The translations under genes were made by a program, and so were the position numbers. A model generated the notes under the pieces. That model ran no database searches, was not told the DNA's origin, and saw only the letters and a list, made by a program, of their open reading frames with translations. A DNA stretch of 64,000 nucleotides from contig NC_072896.1 in NCBI RefSeq assembly GCF_027943255.1, forward strand, positions 34,622,501 to 34,686,500. The letters are read 5' to 3'. Origin of the DNA: Anastrepha obliqua (taxonomy: Eukaryota > Arthropoda > Insecta > Diptera > Tephritidae). Position 1 is the first letter of the stretch. The number at the start of each line of letters is the position of its first letter. Positions 46,660 to 59,783 of this stretch are shown here, in pieces.

Positions 46660-48900
46660 ATCAAATTTTTATATTAAAAAGCAGGTGACAACGCTGTTCG
46701 AAAATTAATTTTGAGTGGAAAAAAAAAATTATCGATTAAGCATACATTTCGTATTGAAAATTAGGTGGCAACCCTTTTCACAATTATTTACGATTTTGCA
46801 ACCATTCAAAAAACACTTTTCTTTGTGTATGCCTTTTGTCTCAAATCTACTTTAAAATTTTAAATTTTTCAGTGAAATACATTTTTTTTAATTAGATAGC
46901 AACCTCTCTCAGGAATACGTATGGGTTAAAAGCAATCTAAAATCTATACCTTTGATAACTTATTTGATGTATTGTTATATTTTATTAACTTTTTCACACT
47001 TTAATATAAGTGGCAACTCTATACGAATATTTATAACATATCCAAATATTGCATCGTCAATGGTACTTACACTCATAAACACATAATTGAAAATTTTATT
47101 TAGTAAATTTTATTTCCAGAATTAGGTGACAACACTATTTAAAAATATTTGAGGGTTAAATCTGTCAAAATTACATTTAATTTTATGCCAAAATTATGAT
47201 TTCATATTATTTTTATATAATTATAATTTTTTGGGGATAATTTAATAAGTGTGGCAACTTTATACGAATAACGACAGGGTAGCAAACTACTCACTTTTGA
47301 CGTATGTTTATAAATCGCTATGCCTTAACTTAAAATTACAAATTAATTAGTTAAATTATAGCATTAAAAATTAGGTGGCATCACTATTCAAAAATATGCC
47401 AAGCATCCTTCCACCTATTAAAGTATATTTTGTTTGTTGCATATCTGTTCAAAAGAGAATTACCAATTGATCACATTTTATATTGAAAATTAGGTGGCAA
47501 CGCTCAAAAATATTTCTGTGTTAAAAGCCGTTTAAGAACATCTCATAACTGTACTGGTATATTTTAATTTGTTTACTAAATTTTAAAATAAGTGGCAACC
47601 CTCCACAACTGTTTTTAAAATGACCACTTATTCATATAATATGTAGTTCCCGAATATAAATATTACCACATATAAAAACATTCGCAATATTTTATCATTT
47701 TAATTAATTAATTATTTAATTAATTTTATTTCGCAGATTTGGTGGCAAGTTTAATTAAAATATTTAATGATTAAAACTATATATCATTAGATACCCGTAC
47801 TATGAGATTTTTTTTTAATTTGCAAATAATTTAAAATACGTGGCAACTTTACAGCATTTAGCACAAATTAGCAAACTCTTTATTTGTAACATACATACGT
47901 GGATATAAATCGTTGCATTTTGACTAAAATATATTATTTTAAATGAATTTATGGAAATATAGTGTTAAAAATAGGTGGCAATGTCATTTGAACCATCAAT
48001 CGAAAAAAACTTTGTTTTGAAAACCAGGTGGCAATGCCATTTAGTATGCCTGTATTAAAGGCTATCTAAATACATTTCATTTTTTTTATTAGTTTCATTA
48101 TTGTCTACCTACGCCAAAGGTTTGAAAACTTTGTTTTGAAAATCAGGAGGCAACGCCATTCAATATGCCTGAATTTAAACCTATCTAAATACATTTCTTT
48201 TTTTTAATTAGTTTCATTGTTACCTATCAACTCAACCATTTTGAATTATCAATCGAAACACTTTGTTTTGAAAATCAAGTGGCAACGCCACTTAATAATA
48301 CGCCTGAATTAGCACTTATCTAAATGAATTTTTTTAAATAGGATGCTTTCCATTTCAATTCAACCTTGCTATTCGGGTCATGTTCTTCGATTTCGATGTA
48401 ACTGAAATATGTTGCTTTCTGGTCAAAATAATGAGACACGTATTTTTTTGTTCGCCCGAAAAAATTTTTTTTCAAGAGTTATCGGCAATTTTGTTTTTCG
48501 GCTCAAACTCGATTTTTTTTTAATTATATAAGAAAAATTTTTTTTTAAATGCCCATAACTTAGTCAAAAATGAACCGATTTTAATAATTCTGGGTTCAAA
48601 ATGATCGTAATTACTTACACGAGCGACTTCATATAGAAACAATTGCAAAAAAAGTAGTTGAAAATTTTTTCATAGCCCGGTTAAATTGAATTGGAAAGCA
48701 TCATAGTTTTTTGTTACCCACAAACTCAAAAATTTTGAACTACCAATCGAAAAAACGTTATTTGGAAAGTCAGGTGACAACCCTGCTTAGACATTTATTT
48801 GAATTAAGGCTATTCCATGCTTTCCTGATATCCATATAAAGATGTTTTTATTAATTTTTGAGTAATTGAATATAGATGGCAACCTTAAATCACTATTTTC
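46660..48900. repeat. Decayed tandem array, unit about 120 bp, with GTGGCAAC box
   Basis: The box AGGTGGCAAC or AAGTGGCAAC recurs about seventeen times, for example near 46763, 47008, 47124, 47248, 47373, 47492, 47590, 47739, 47838, 48145, 48277 and 48771. Steps are mostly 98-135 bp. Two flavours tend to alternate: TTGAAAATTAGGTGGCAACG and AAATAAGTGGCAACT. The last four units are the most alike, sharing ATCGAAAAAACTTTGTTTTG before the box and GCCTGAATTAA after it. A foldback element interrupts the array at 48342-48702. It has no coding potential. Confidence 0.8.
48342..48702. mobile_element. Foldback-type element, copy 2, right arm shortened
   Basis: It starts GATGCTTTCCATTTCAATTC and tracks the left part of copy 1 for more than 300 bp at high identity, up to AAGTAGTTGAAAATTTTTT. 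It then jumps to the terminal 31 bases of the right arm, ending GGAAAGCATC. ATAG flanks both sides (48338-48341 and 48703-48706), a 4-bp duplication of different sequence from copy 1. The insertion splits the GTGGCAAC array. Confidence 0.88.
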
Positions 48901-50559
48901 TAAGAAAACTACGATCTAAAGAAACCCAAAATATCGGGTGGGAAAAGAATTTTCAATATAAAGAAAATTATTCATGCAATTCGTTAGAACATTTTCCAAG
49001 AAAGCAATCGATATGTATAAAATAATTACTATTTTCAGGTACAAAAAAAGAATTTCTTGGAAAAAAATATTTCGAAAAAACCTTAAGTTATTTTTCAGAG
49101 TAATTTTGTTTTAAAGAAAATAATTAAAAGCACTTCAACCTCCCGTTGATAACAACCAATTTCCAGCATTCTCTCCAAAAACTACATTTATCCAAAAAAA
49201 AAACAAAAAAAAAACAAAAAAAAAACGAAAACACCCTCCTCTAGCACTAAAAGGTTACTTTCAATGCCGTCGCAAAAGGCTGAGGCTGCAACTGATGCCG
49301 AAAATGCTATTAAAATGAAAAACGCAAAGGAAGAAACAATAAATGGGAATGCTATAGCCAGATTGTTGCTTTTGCTTTTACTGCAACTGGTAACTGACGA
49401 GCAGTTCAGCAAATAAACCAAAGCTTTGTATATACTCATGTACGTGTGTGTTGCATGAAATATGTATATACATATTTATTGGTATGTATGCAAGCACCTG
49501 GCCCACTGTTGGCCGCCACATCGTTAATGGTGTTGGCATGGATGGCGTCGGCTTTTTTCACGTCACTTTCATGCCTCATTCTTCAACACGATTCCAAACG
49601 TTTGCTCGTTAAATTTTTACGCCTTTATGCAATTTCAATGGGTTTATATGACTTTCTCCCCAGCGCACTGCCACACGCTTGAATTGCAAGCGAATTGAGC
49701 AAGGCCTCAGCGTCCAACCGTCCGTTGGACGCTTCTGTGGTAGGTGGCAGAGGTTTCACAGTTTTGCTGGCTGACTGACTGTACAACTATTGCCGGCAAG
49801 TAGGTAAGCAGGCGGGCACCTCCTACTCAGCTTGCAACTCGATGATTCCTTTTCTACTCTACTCGGCTTTTGCCTCGCTTTTCGCTTCTCAAATTACGTT
49901 GCACTTTGCTAGCGCTGTTGTTTTTTAATAGATTTTTCTTCTCCTTTGGTTCTTTGTGTTTTTGCGCAATTTTGTTTTTGTTTCTGTTATTGTTATTTCT
50001 CTTTTTTTCAGTAAAGCTTTAAGTGTTCGAATAGTGTTGAGCTGAAATGGTGAGGTTAAATATTCTATACTTTTTAGGGAAATATTTATAAATTTAAAAA
50101 CTGAACATTTAAAACCTGGGAAATTTCAACTTAAGCCAATTTCATCTTAAGAAATTAATCCAAAATCAATTAAATAGAAATTGAATTGATAGAGTCCACA
50201 GCTTCCGTGGCGTGAAAGAACCTAATTAAAAGGATGCCAAGTCAGGCAGCAGAGCAAACAAGTTGAAAAATGCAACGAGAAGCAGCGAATTTTTACAATT
50301 TCAACTTGCTGACAACTAGTCGGCTAGGGGGAATTTATGACTTGCTTAAACTGTAAGCAAAATAGGGCCTACGGGCCATTCTCAAATGAATTGAAATCAA
50401 CAACTCTTCATAGTATTCAGAGCTTCTACACAAAGACATATTCTGTTGAATTTTTATTTAGTAAAATATGTGAAAATTTATTTAATTACAACAACGGATA
50501 TATTTCTCCAATTATTGAAAACTTTAACTGAGGAAAATTTGCCATTTCTTATTCATTCA
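48901..50559. other. Non-coding stretch
   Basis: An A-rich run lies at 49195-49230. GC-richer sequence at 49490-49900 resembles host regulatory or intronic DNA. The frames at 49188 (minus) and 49446 (plus) show hydrophobic stretches but no family signature, and I do not call them. Confidence 0.35.
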
Positions 50560-52530
50560 TTTCCACTTGTTGTGGGATATAACGCATATTCACAGAGCAC
50601 ACTCTGGGGTAACACGAAATGTAACTTCAGAGAGCATAAACGCATTGATTTCATTCTGTCATCTCACTTAGTTATACGGAACGTTAGCACCAACCCGACT
50701 TTCGTAATCAGCAGAAGTCAGGAAGTGGTTGATATGACATTATTTAACTACAAAATATCAGATCATGTCACTGGTTGTAAAGTACTCCATAAAGACTCCC
50801 TATCGGACCATCGTTACCTGGAGTTTAGGCTTGCGGTCGAGGCAATCTGAACGCCAGCAGGCCGGAATCCTCGAGAAGTAGATAGCACACGATATCATGA
50901 TTTCATTAAAAAGGAAATCCTCGACGTTCCCAAACACCGGACAATAACCGCGATTGAAGAAGTGGGACGAATTTTCTATCGACTATCATGAGAAGGTAAG
51001 AGAAGAAAGAGTTAGATAGTCCCTTAGTTGAACGCTGAACTTTCAAGACTCCGAAAGACTTCCACGAAACTTCTTAACAGAGCTCTTAAAACCCAGTTGG
51101 AAGCGGATTGGACTGCTTACGGTGAACTGAGGAAGTAATATAAGAAGATAATTAGATCATCTAAATTGCACTTTTATAGAACCTTCTGCTGTGAACTGAA
51201 GAATCCGAAGAGTTCAGCGAAGTCATGCAAGGTCCTCCAAAGGGATCGGATGCCTAAGCTGGGCATTCAGAAGTGAACAATATTTTTTTTTCAACACATT
51301 TCCCTGGCTGCAGAAGTATGGTTCATCAAAGCTCCATCGATAGGTGATTGGTTCATTGCATCTAGGATAGTTAATGAGGAAACGATAAGGTTCGCCTTCT
51401 TGTTATTCAAAAGGTTTCAGTACCAGAACCCGATGGGACTTACCCAATCATGCTCAAGCGCAGCGCAGAATAACTAATAAAGGTGCTGGAAAAAATCTTT
51501 ACGGCATGTCTTGTGCACGCTTATGTTCCACAATCGTAGCGCCTGGTGAAAGTTGTACTTGTCCCAAAGCCAGACAAAGACAACTATGATATACCAAACA
51601 GTTTCAGGCCTAGAAGCCTGACATCGTTTATGCTTAAATGTCAGGAACGTATGATCGAGAAGCACATTAGGATAAGGGTTCTGAGTCGCAATCCTTTCAA
51701 TGGCAGACAACACTATTACCAAATGGGAAAATCTTGTTAATCAGCTCTACACGAGTGCCTTAACATAATCGAAAATGGTTGGAAACAAGAGAGTATACTC
51801 TTGGTGTGTTTGTGAACATTAAAGGAGCTTTTGCGAATGCTACCTTTGACTCTATATTATCTTCTATCAGAAAGAATGGAGTAGAAGAAATCAGTTATAA
51901 ATCATGGATTTACTCTATGCCACCGAAGAGTCTGCTTATCACAAATAGAGAAAACAATAAAGGAGTTAGGTGTTACATCACTCTGATTAGACCCATTATT
52001 ATATACACCTTCGGAGTCTGGTGGAAGACTACTATGGCTAATTCCAGAGTTTAAAGCCTAACCAGACTGCAGAGAAATGTGTGCTCGGGTAACACAGGTG
52101 GGTATCACATATGGCGATGTGATCTTCAAATATGACAGGAAGCGATGAAGGCGACGTACAGGCTCAAGCCAGATATGCTACCAGTTGTTGGAGCGGTGCA
52201 CACTTTTCTCGATGCCAGCCGACAATCGGGTGCCTTACGTTAGCTTCGGTAAGAAGCATGATATTTTGAACCCAGATATGCATCAATGATTAAATCCAGA
52301 GAACCTATTTCAAACTTTTTTTCTTCTGCTGATCTTTTAAGATTCATCGATGAATCCAAAAGTGCTGCTAAAGAGTGGCCGCAAACCAATTTTTCCGTCG
52401 TATCATCCATACTGTATTTACCCTGTCGGTCTATTCTTTCCACTGTTATCTATCCGTATGTAGTGCAATGGTATTCGTGACTGAGTGCTTGGACTTGTCC
52501 AACTCCCTACAAATCTAATCTAATCTAACC
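50560..52530 (+). mobile_element. LINE (R1/LOA-like), 5'-truncated with internal deletions
   Basis: It begins inside the endonuclease: STLWGNTKCNFREHKRIDFI, then SRSQEVVDMTLFNYKISD and KDSLSDHRYLEFRLAVEA. After damaged sequence come the reverse transcriptase pieces KVVLVPKPDKDNYDIPNSFR, LTSFMLKCQERMIEKHIR and LGVFVNIKGAFANATFDS. A jump then leads to TLIRPIIIYTFGVWWKT near 51990-52030, so the catalytic YADD region is deleted. The 3' end is a short AATCT repeat at about 52515-52530. Multiple stops; inactive. Confidence 0.8.
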
Positions 52531-52605
52531 ATGGGTGGCGTCAACTAATCGGTTGAATCTTTCAAATTTACTTTCAAATTTATGAACCGTTAGAATACGT
52601 AAGTA

Positions 52606-53775
52606 TTGGGATGGGGAATTAATTCATAGCGTTTTTACCGAAGACTTTTATTTGAGCAAAAAACAGTAATTATATCAATAAGTTAATAAATGATATATTC
52701 GCCGTTACTGTTCACAAGCCCTTCCCACCCCTCGACCAATTTATTGACGCCGTTCCGCCAAAAATCGCTTGGTCTGGTGTCAAAGCAATTGTTGAGTCAG
52801 TTTTTAAGGAACCCTTTGTTACCGATGGTTACACCCTTCATATGGTTTGACAGGGAGCGAAAAAGATGGCGATCGGTCGGTGTAAGGTTCGGAAAATACG
52901 ACGGATGCTGATGGACCTCCCATTCGAGCTCTTGGAGTACGGCTTTGACGACTTGTGCAACCTGGAGCCTGGCGTTGTCGTTAAGGAGTAGGGTTTGACC
53001 ATGTCGATGAGGTCTTTTCAGTCGAATAGCCTCTTTCATGCGGTGCAACTGAAAAATGTAGAGCCCCTTCATGACCGTGGCATTCCATTCGGGCATTTCT
53101 CAGTGCACCATGTCCTCCCAGTCCCACCAAACACATATCATGATCTTCTTTGGATGAAAATCCGGCTTAACTCTCGGCTTTGGCGTATCTCCTGGAGCCA
53201 CCCGCTCCTGTCTTTGCTTCATATTGATGTATAGGCACCTTTTCTTATCTGACGATTTGGTACAAAAACCGCTGTTTATGACCGCGTGTTGTTCGATGGC
53301 GGGCGAGATGTTGAGAAGCAATTTGAAGGCGACTTTCTTTCTCTTTTCCATTGAGCACGTGAGTCCTTCAGTCTTTCAATTTTTCGGTAAATCTCATTGA
53401 ATGAAGGTGATTGAGAATCGTTTTATGATCGCAGTTAATTTGTATCGCGAATTCATGTGTGTCATCGATATCTAAGTCACCAGTTTTGAACTTTGCAAAT
53501 CATTTCCGTGCTAAAGACTCGCCTTCTCCATTCACTTTGCAAATATCTCGGGCTGCTTCAGCAGATTTTTCACCTCGATGAAAAGCAAAGAGGAGCAGGT
53601 GTAGAAAATTTTGATTTTTGTCGTCTGGGTATGCCATTTCTAAGCCTTAAAAACAATAACGAATTAAATAATTCAAAAATACAATTAACATGGTTTTGTA
53701 GAGCAGGAGGAGTTCTATCGAATGAATAAAATAAAAGAAAATATAAAAATGGCATCAACTCGTTCATCTACCCAA
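52606..53775 (-). mobile_element. DD34D mariner, nearly full length, degenerate
   Basis: TA flanks at 52604-52605 and 53776-53777. The ends share TTGGG followed by weakly matched sequence (ATGGGGAATTAATTCAT at one side, TAGATGAACGAGTTGAT at the other). On the minus strand the transposase starts MAYPDDKNQNFLHLLLFAF at 53637 and ends SNGEYIIY at 52683. FHPKKIMICVWWDWEDMVHW and LLNDNARLQVAQVVKAVLQE are well preserved, and LTPTDRHLFRSLSNHMKG gives the third Asp, 34 residues after the second. Several frameshifts and stops; the first Asp region is damaged. Confidence 0.88.
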
Positions 53776-53777
53776 TA

Positions 53778-55382
53778 ATGGCTTAACAAAATACCAAAAA
53801 CAAAATCCGATTATTGTACTAAAGGTGAAAATGTGATTGTATGTGCATCCTACCAACAACTATTTAAATTTTCTGAAGCTCAATAAAATACAATTTGCAT
53901 GTAAAGTAGCTATCCAAAAATTAACCGGAATTGTGGTGCGCATTTTAATTACCTTTGATATACATAATTACAAAATTATAATGAATTTAATATTTTTTCT
54001 TTGCACACGAAATTAAATAGGCATTATCGCTGAGCGCTTAATTTTGCAATTTTACTCGCAACCAAAATCCTATTATTGTAAATTGTGCGGCTTTCGTATA
54101 ACTTTTTCACCCGCAACCCGCAAACCAACTGAAAACACTTCCCCGACAAATGAAATGCTTAATTAAACACCTGCCACCACAAAGGAACAATCAAAAGGCA
54201 AAAAGCAGGGAATAAGTGATTATAAAGATGGTTGATGATGAGCAGAGAAGGGCAGGAATTTGTCTAACGTACACTTTTGACGCGCTGACCACCCACTTCA
54301 GCACACACTTGAGCACTTGAGCGCTTGAGCGCTTGAAGTTTGTCCCGCAAAGAACTTTGCACACTTATGTTGTGACACACACACACACACAAAGTCAAAT
54401 ACAAGAAAGTTAAATGAAATGTGTGTATATGTATAATGGAGTATATGAATGGCATGGAGCAATACACCAACCAATTTCTGAAGCCGTTTAAAGTCGTATT
54501 AAATTTAGCTTCAGCCAGCAGCTTTTTCCACTGCTTCTCTTTTTCCATAGTTACTCTATTATTTCCACTTTTCCACCGTTAAATGCCACACTTTCACTAA
54601 CCTTTTCTTTCATTCATTTAGCATCTTTTCTGTTTGCCTTTTGTTTCATTTAACTTTGTTACAGATTTTCACTTTTTCACCCGGAGCAGCCATCGCCAAG
54701 CCCCTTCTATGTCAGCTCAACTCAGATTGCCAATATTGAAAACAAGTTTGTGTGCTTTTTTCGTTATTTCATTTTAATGTGTTTGTATATGTATGTATGT
54801 ATGTACTTTTGAAGACATCGAGGAGGTGAAGTTATGTCGTTATTGAAAATTTATGAACAACTTTTCACTTCATTAAATGTAAAGAAAGAACAAAGCAGCG
54901 AATTGTTGTGTAGCTAAGTAGAAGGGTCTTCGAAAACTTGGCTAATAATAATGTCATTTAGCCTCTTCCCACTTAAAACAAACTCTTAACTTAGATTTTC
55001 TTAAGGCACAACAATACAAGTACGAGTCGATGGAAAGGGAAAATTGCTTAAGAGAATAGTAACGATTTTTTTTGCTCTTGTTTTTATGCAAAGGGGTTTG
55101 TAGGGTGAGTTCGCACAGGCTAAGATTGTTTGAAAAGGAAGATTTTCAAGTTTATACTCTGATTTTTGGGCTTACAGTGGCGAGAAGAGCGGAGTGCATG
55201 ATTCTTTCTGATTTTTCTAATAATTAATTCACGTAACTTAGCCAAAACCAAGTAAATCAAAGCTACAAATTTACCTATATGTAGTAAATGTGGAGAAATC
55301 CTAAAATTTTGCATTTAATATTTGAACTTCTTAATCCAATTTTTTTTTAATGTTGCCTTTCGCACTTTATTATAAGGTCCTT
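53778..55382. other. Non-coding stretch with small repeats
   Basis: Four 8-base units of CTTGAGCR lie at 54308-54339, a CA tract at 54376-54390 and a GTAT tract at 54786-54803. No gene. Confidence 0.45.
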
Positions 55383-55600
55383 CTTTTTCAGATCCTTAAG
55401 GGCCATAGCGCATTAACCATACCTGCGCGCCATCTTGTGCGATTTTTGGCCATGTACTTCAGTTGGTTCCAGCTCTTTTCCATGCTTCCACCTTCCCTTT
55501 CAACTGTTCCCCTCCAAGTTTCCCTTGGTATACCAGGCTTGGGACCAACATCAATGAGACTTTCGTGCATCTTTTTGCGTAGAGTGCGGCCCATTCATCT
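55383..55600 (-). mobile_element. LINE C-terminal fragment
   Basis: The minus strand reads RETWRGTVEREGGSMEKSWN, then QLKYMAKNRTRWRAGMVNAL, the last segment of RTE-like ORFs (a Trp-Arg motif block after reverse transcriptase). It is a different family from the RTE at 20.4 kb. Confidence 0.7.
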
Positions 55601-55667
55601 CAATATTTTGGAGTTTTATGAGCATTTCGAATGGTTCAATTTGTACCTTGTAACTCAAAATTGTTTT

Positions 55668-56648
55668 GGGCAAGTTCTTTTGACCTGATTCATTCATTGA
55701 GCCAGTGTGCGATGCTCTCGTAAGTGAACCGCTCTCCAATAGGGGCTGATTACATTAATCGGAACAGATGGTAATCCGAAGTTGCAATGTCTGAGGAATA
55801 CAGCGGGTGGAGCAAGATTTCCCATTTCAGTTCTTCTAAATATTTCTGGACTGGTTTAGCAACGTGTGGTCTGGCAATGTCATGCAGCAAAATCAGTTTG
55901 TCTTGTCTACCGTCCCATTCCGGCGGCTTTCCTTTGAGAGCTCAGAGCTCGATTCAATTGCATTAGCTGCAGTCGACAACGATTACCAGTGATGGTTTCA
56001 GATGATCTAAGGGGTCCATAATAGATGACACCCTTTTGATCACACCAGATACACAACATAACCTTTGAAGCATAAATATTTTTTTTGTCGCTGTCGATGG
56101 CTTGGTTCACCTGGTAGGTTTCAGCATTTTCGACGCTTAGGGCTATCATAATAGATCCATTTTCCATCGCCAGTGTCGATGCGATGCAGAAACCCTTTTC
56201 TTTTTTTCTTTTCAACGTTTACCACATCATCAATAATAATTGTTGTAGTTGGGTATCTTCCAATTTCGAATCGATGCCCCTTCGCGATCTTTATCACTCA
56301 CATCAAAATTTCCATTTGGGAAGCGTCGAAACTGCTCGTTACAAGTTGAATTAGATGGAGCGTAATTACCGCAAACACTGATTAAAATACGACACACTTC
56401 AGCTGCACTTTTCTTTAAAATGTAATAAAGAGGCATGACTTCCAGCAAATGCTGTTTTTTCGAGAAGAACTTAGACATTTTTGACGTCAGAGAAAAAAGG
56501 ATCTTCACGCTTCAAACGAATGTCAACCTCTGTTCCGAGACCTCACAAGTACACCTTGAAATCACCAGTATATTACTAGAGCGAACACAAAAATAGTATC
56601 AGCAGCGACACCTCTTTTACGAGGGCGGAAACTTATTTACATACCCAA
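55668..56648 (-). mobile_element. DD34D mariner (mellifera-type), family 2, copy 1
   Basis: The 5' end, at the high coordinate, is TTGGGTATGTAAATAAGTTT followed by TA at 56649-56650. The transposase begins MSKFFSKKQHLLEVMPLYYI near 56478, then KKSAAEVCRILISVCGNYAP. The middle carries KVMLCIWCDQKGVIYYGPLR and SSETITGNRCRLQLMQLNRA; a HDIARPHVAKPV-like second Asp motif and a SDYHLF third motif lie near 55890-55780. Homology to copy 2 ends at about 55668, so the C-terminus and 3' repeat are missing. Several frameshifts. Confidence 0.85.
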
Positions 56649-56650
56649 TA

Positions 56651-56935
56651 CTCATTCTCATGACATCGGCACCTAAAATTCTTAGCCTTGCTTTAGCAAA
56701 GGTAGGACAGTCACATCAAAAATGCTCAGTGCCGTCCGCCTCCTCTAAGCAAGACAGGCAAATCGGATTCTCAATGATTACAATGGTGGTCATATCCTAT
56801 GATCCCATGAGTTGTGTCGAGCAATAATACCGACCATCAACAAAACGTCTTTAATACTAAGTTTTAGACGAAAGTTCGACAATTTTCTCCTTGAAGTTCT
56901 CATAAAATACTTTGAAATTTTGCGGTGTTCTAGAC
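56651..56935 (-). mobile_element. LINE RNase H-region fragment, target of the hAT element
   Basis: The minus strand carries HRKISKYFMRTSRRKLSNF and then CLSCLEEADGTEHF, a stop, and CDCPTFAKARLRILGADVM. This is the zinc-knuckle region after RNase H. Sequence that would precede it lies on the far side of the hAT insertion, from 59792, which suggests the hAT element landed in this LINE. Confidence 0.7.
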
Positions 56936-59783
56936 TAGGGACGGGCAGCAGAGTGGCACGCTCACAGCAGAGCGTGCTAGCAAAGTGCTAGATGGAGGGG
57001 CGACATCAGAAAGGTAAGCAATAGGCGTGTACGTATATTAATCACTTCTGAGCAACGCATATGTGTTTGTAAAAAAGAGAGTGAAGCTTCGCCAATAGCA
57101 AAGTTACCAGATAAGGGTACTTCATTCCATGTTAGGGGATTTCGAAGTGTTGATCGTTCATATTAAATAATAAAATGCTTTTGGTTTTTTTTATTGGAAA
57201 CGCTTCTTTGAATATTAACATCATCTTTGCAAATTTCTATTTTATTTACTTTTATAATTTTTGTAATCAAGAAGCATAGGCGATTTTATAATCAAGAAGT
57301 TTGAACATTCGCATGTCAAAGTTTCATAGTTGCTAAACTATGTGGAGAAAAATTTGTACTGACAATCGGTGTATATTTTTCTGAATGAAAAAATTGTCTT
57401 CGTTTACATATAAGTATGTATGTATATCGTATGTTTTTATGTTAGTGCATTTTTTTAAAGAATGCTGGTCACAACAGCGAACAGTAATCTCAACCAGCCA
57501 TATTTTATTTAAACAATGCATGTTATACATTTTATTTTGTTAAAAAGGACAATTCATACATGTTTCCATTAAAAAAATAGAGGATTTTTTCAAAAAACAT
57601 TGAGGAAATTATCATAGCAGAGTGGATATTCTTGGTGAGTACTTAGTTGCTCTCAAATTCAAATCACACGCATATGGCAATGCGCACAGTATGACAAAAT
57701 ACACAAAAATTATTAGAGAAATTTTTTTGCATCCGCTCATGGATTTCGCACCATCGGTGGCAACGCAAACCACTTTTCGCCATGAGACACCCATGCGTTC
57801 AGTACATTCACTAACACATTGAAATAAATCTTCACCTTTAGTCGTCCCTTTCATTGGAATAATGTCCAAAGGTTCTTCACATATATTTAGGTGGGCATCA
57901 ACTCCTCGGATAAAAATCGCTAATTGGGCTATGTCAGATATATCTGTACTTTTGTCAAATACATAATATACAAGACTTCACCAATTCGCCATCCGAAAAT
58001 GCACGATTCTCAAAAGAAAGGTTTAACGCGATTTCATAAGTTACACGCTTTGCATCTCAGCGCAATCTTCGCTTTCCTAAGAAATTAAAAAAAAATTTTA
58101 CTAATTTGAATTTTTCCGACCTTCTGTAATTTGGCACATCGAATCGGGCTCTTCGTTTAGACTTAAGGATTTGTATATACTTTTCCTTTCTTCTCCTACA
58201 TATTCATCATATTCACTCCTGTGCAGCTCATAATGTCTCTTTATGTTAAAAACCTTACACACCACACGTTTTTCACATGCAAGGCATTGTGATTCTCCGT
58301 CTACATATTTGCATAAAAAAGTTACACTCCACTTCGGCTTCAAATTAAACAATGTTCTTTTATTTTAGCTCATGCTGAACCAAATGTTTTATATTTAATA
58401 TTTTATTTAACTTTGCTTATCTAAATTAAAAGTTAAAACAGAATAATGTATTACACATTAGAAATAAATTTATGTTTTTGTCGGCAGTTGAACACTGTGC
58501 ACTTTGTTTTGACGTTCGCCGTTTCAAATTTTTAAATAGAATTTTCAGCACTTTCACTGCATCCACACCATACAAATACACTTAAAATTAGTGGTTTTTT
58601 ATGCGACAATAATATGTAACTTACGGTCTCAAAAAATATCGTCAAAAAATGAAGAAATCACGAAAAAACTGATTTTATTTATGAAATGTCAAAACTTATT
58701 TATCTTTAAACGCGTTCCCCCGAAAATCGTGTTTTTTAAGCATTTTGGTCACACTTTTCATAGTAGTTATACTCCGATTTCAATGGTTTTGGTCTTAAAA
58801 GGTTCGGAAAACTTACCGCTAAGTTTCCCCGTGTACGATTTTTGAAATTTTTTTTCATTCCATTTTTATAACCTTTTAAAGTTCAAAAAATGAGCAAAAA
58901 AAAAATTTTTTTGCAAATTGTTGCATAACTTTTGAAAAAAATTTAAAAAAAAAAAATCTGTCACGGGAAAACTTAACCAGGGCAACTCTGAAGACAACGC
59001 ATATCTAATTTTTGCTTTCTGATTACCCAGGTGGAAAAACCGTGACCAAAATGGAGACCTGTTTCGTTTGGAGGTGGACGTCTTCAGCGCCATTTCAAGG
59101 TCGTGGGTGTTAATTTTTTTCAAAGTCAAAACCATTTTTTAAAAGCCAAGACATGTACCTTTAAAATAAAAAAAAATTTTTTTTTAAATATTTACAGGAT
59201 TTGTCACAATCAATCCCCAAAAAAACCCTTCATTTCAGGGCCTCGAGACCAGAAGACCCCCTTAAGTAATCATAAGATAAGTGTAAATAATTTACAGATT
59301 CGTCAGTATATGCAGTGATCAATATTATTGAAGATTTAACTGTCATTGCTTTCCAATATGTAAGATCTTAATTTAATCTCAAATTGAATATTTTCAGAGG
59401 TCTTAATCTTCTTTACATATAGCAATTAAAAAACAGTATTACGCAAACTTTTGAAATGTTTAATTGCTTGTTTATTGTGCTTCATTATCTTAATTCATTA
59501 TTATAATACAAAGTTTAATATGTATTAAATTTAGTTATTGAAGAAAAATCTACCAAAAAAACCTATTTTTTTAGAAATTTGTTGATATGAAGTTAAAAGT
59601 TGGCATCCCTGGTAAGAATTCATGAATAATTGCTCTCTCATTCAGGATACAAACACAGACACAACTCGCTCAATTTTTCCGTTTCTTCCCTGTGCTCTGT
59701 TATCCCCCTTCACCTAGCACTTTTAAGCACGTAGAAGCACATGCTGCCGCACAGTGCAAATGTGCTGAGTTTGCCCATCACTA
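56936..59783 (-). mobile_element. hAT element with 8-bp target duplication
   Basis: The ends TAGGGACGGGCA and the complement of TAGTGATGGGCA are short inverted repeats of hAT type. They are flanked by a perfect duplication TTCTAGAC at 56928-56935 and 59784-59791. The next 150-180 bp on each side are also related in inverted orientation (for example AGTGCTAGATGGAGGGG and AGTGCTAGGTGAAGGGG). Inside is a transposase remnant on the minus strand (57612-58352). A possible TTAA-type MITE end (complement of GGGGGTCTTCTGGTC) lies at about 59247-59265 without a partner. Confidence 0.85.
57612..58352 (-). pseudogene. hAT transposase remnant (BED-type finger, GTF2IRD2/ZBED-like)
   Basis: Reading from 58352, KWSVTFLCKYVDGESQCLAC and VVCKVFNIKRHYELHRSEY form a C2H2/BED-like finger used for DNA binding. 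After frameshifts come DKSTDISDIAQLAIFIRGVD and, from 57869, PMKGTTKGEDLFQCVSECTE and RKVVCVATDGAKSMSGC. The TDGAKSM block is the RNase-H-like core motif of this hAT group. The dimerisation domain and most of the C-terminus are missing, and several stops intervene. It belongs to the flanking 56936-59783 element. Confidence 0.85.

Noticed and set aside
46660..48900. CRISPR-like array
   Set aside because: Repeated box is only about 10 bp, spacers are related to each other, and the context is an animal genome; it is a decayed tandem repeat.
49188..49682. Two hydrophobic open frames as possible small secreted proteins
   Set aside because: One runs into an A/T homopolymer and neither has conserved motifs or gene context.
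59247..59265. Right end of another TTAA MITE (complement of GGGGGTCTTCTGGTC before TTAA)
   Set aside because: No matching left end was found upstream within the hAT interior, so it stays a possibility only.
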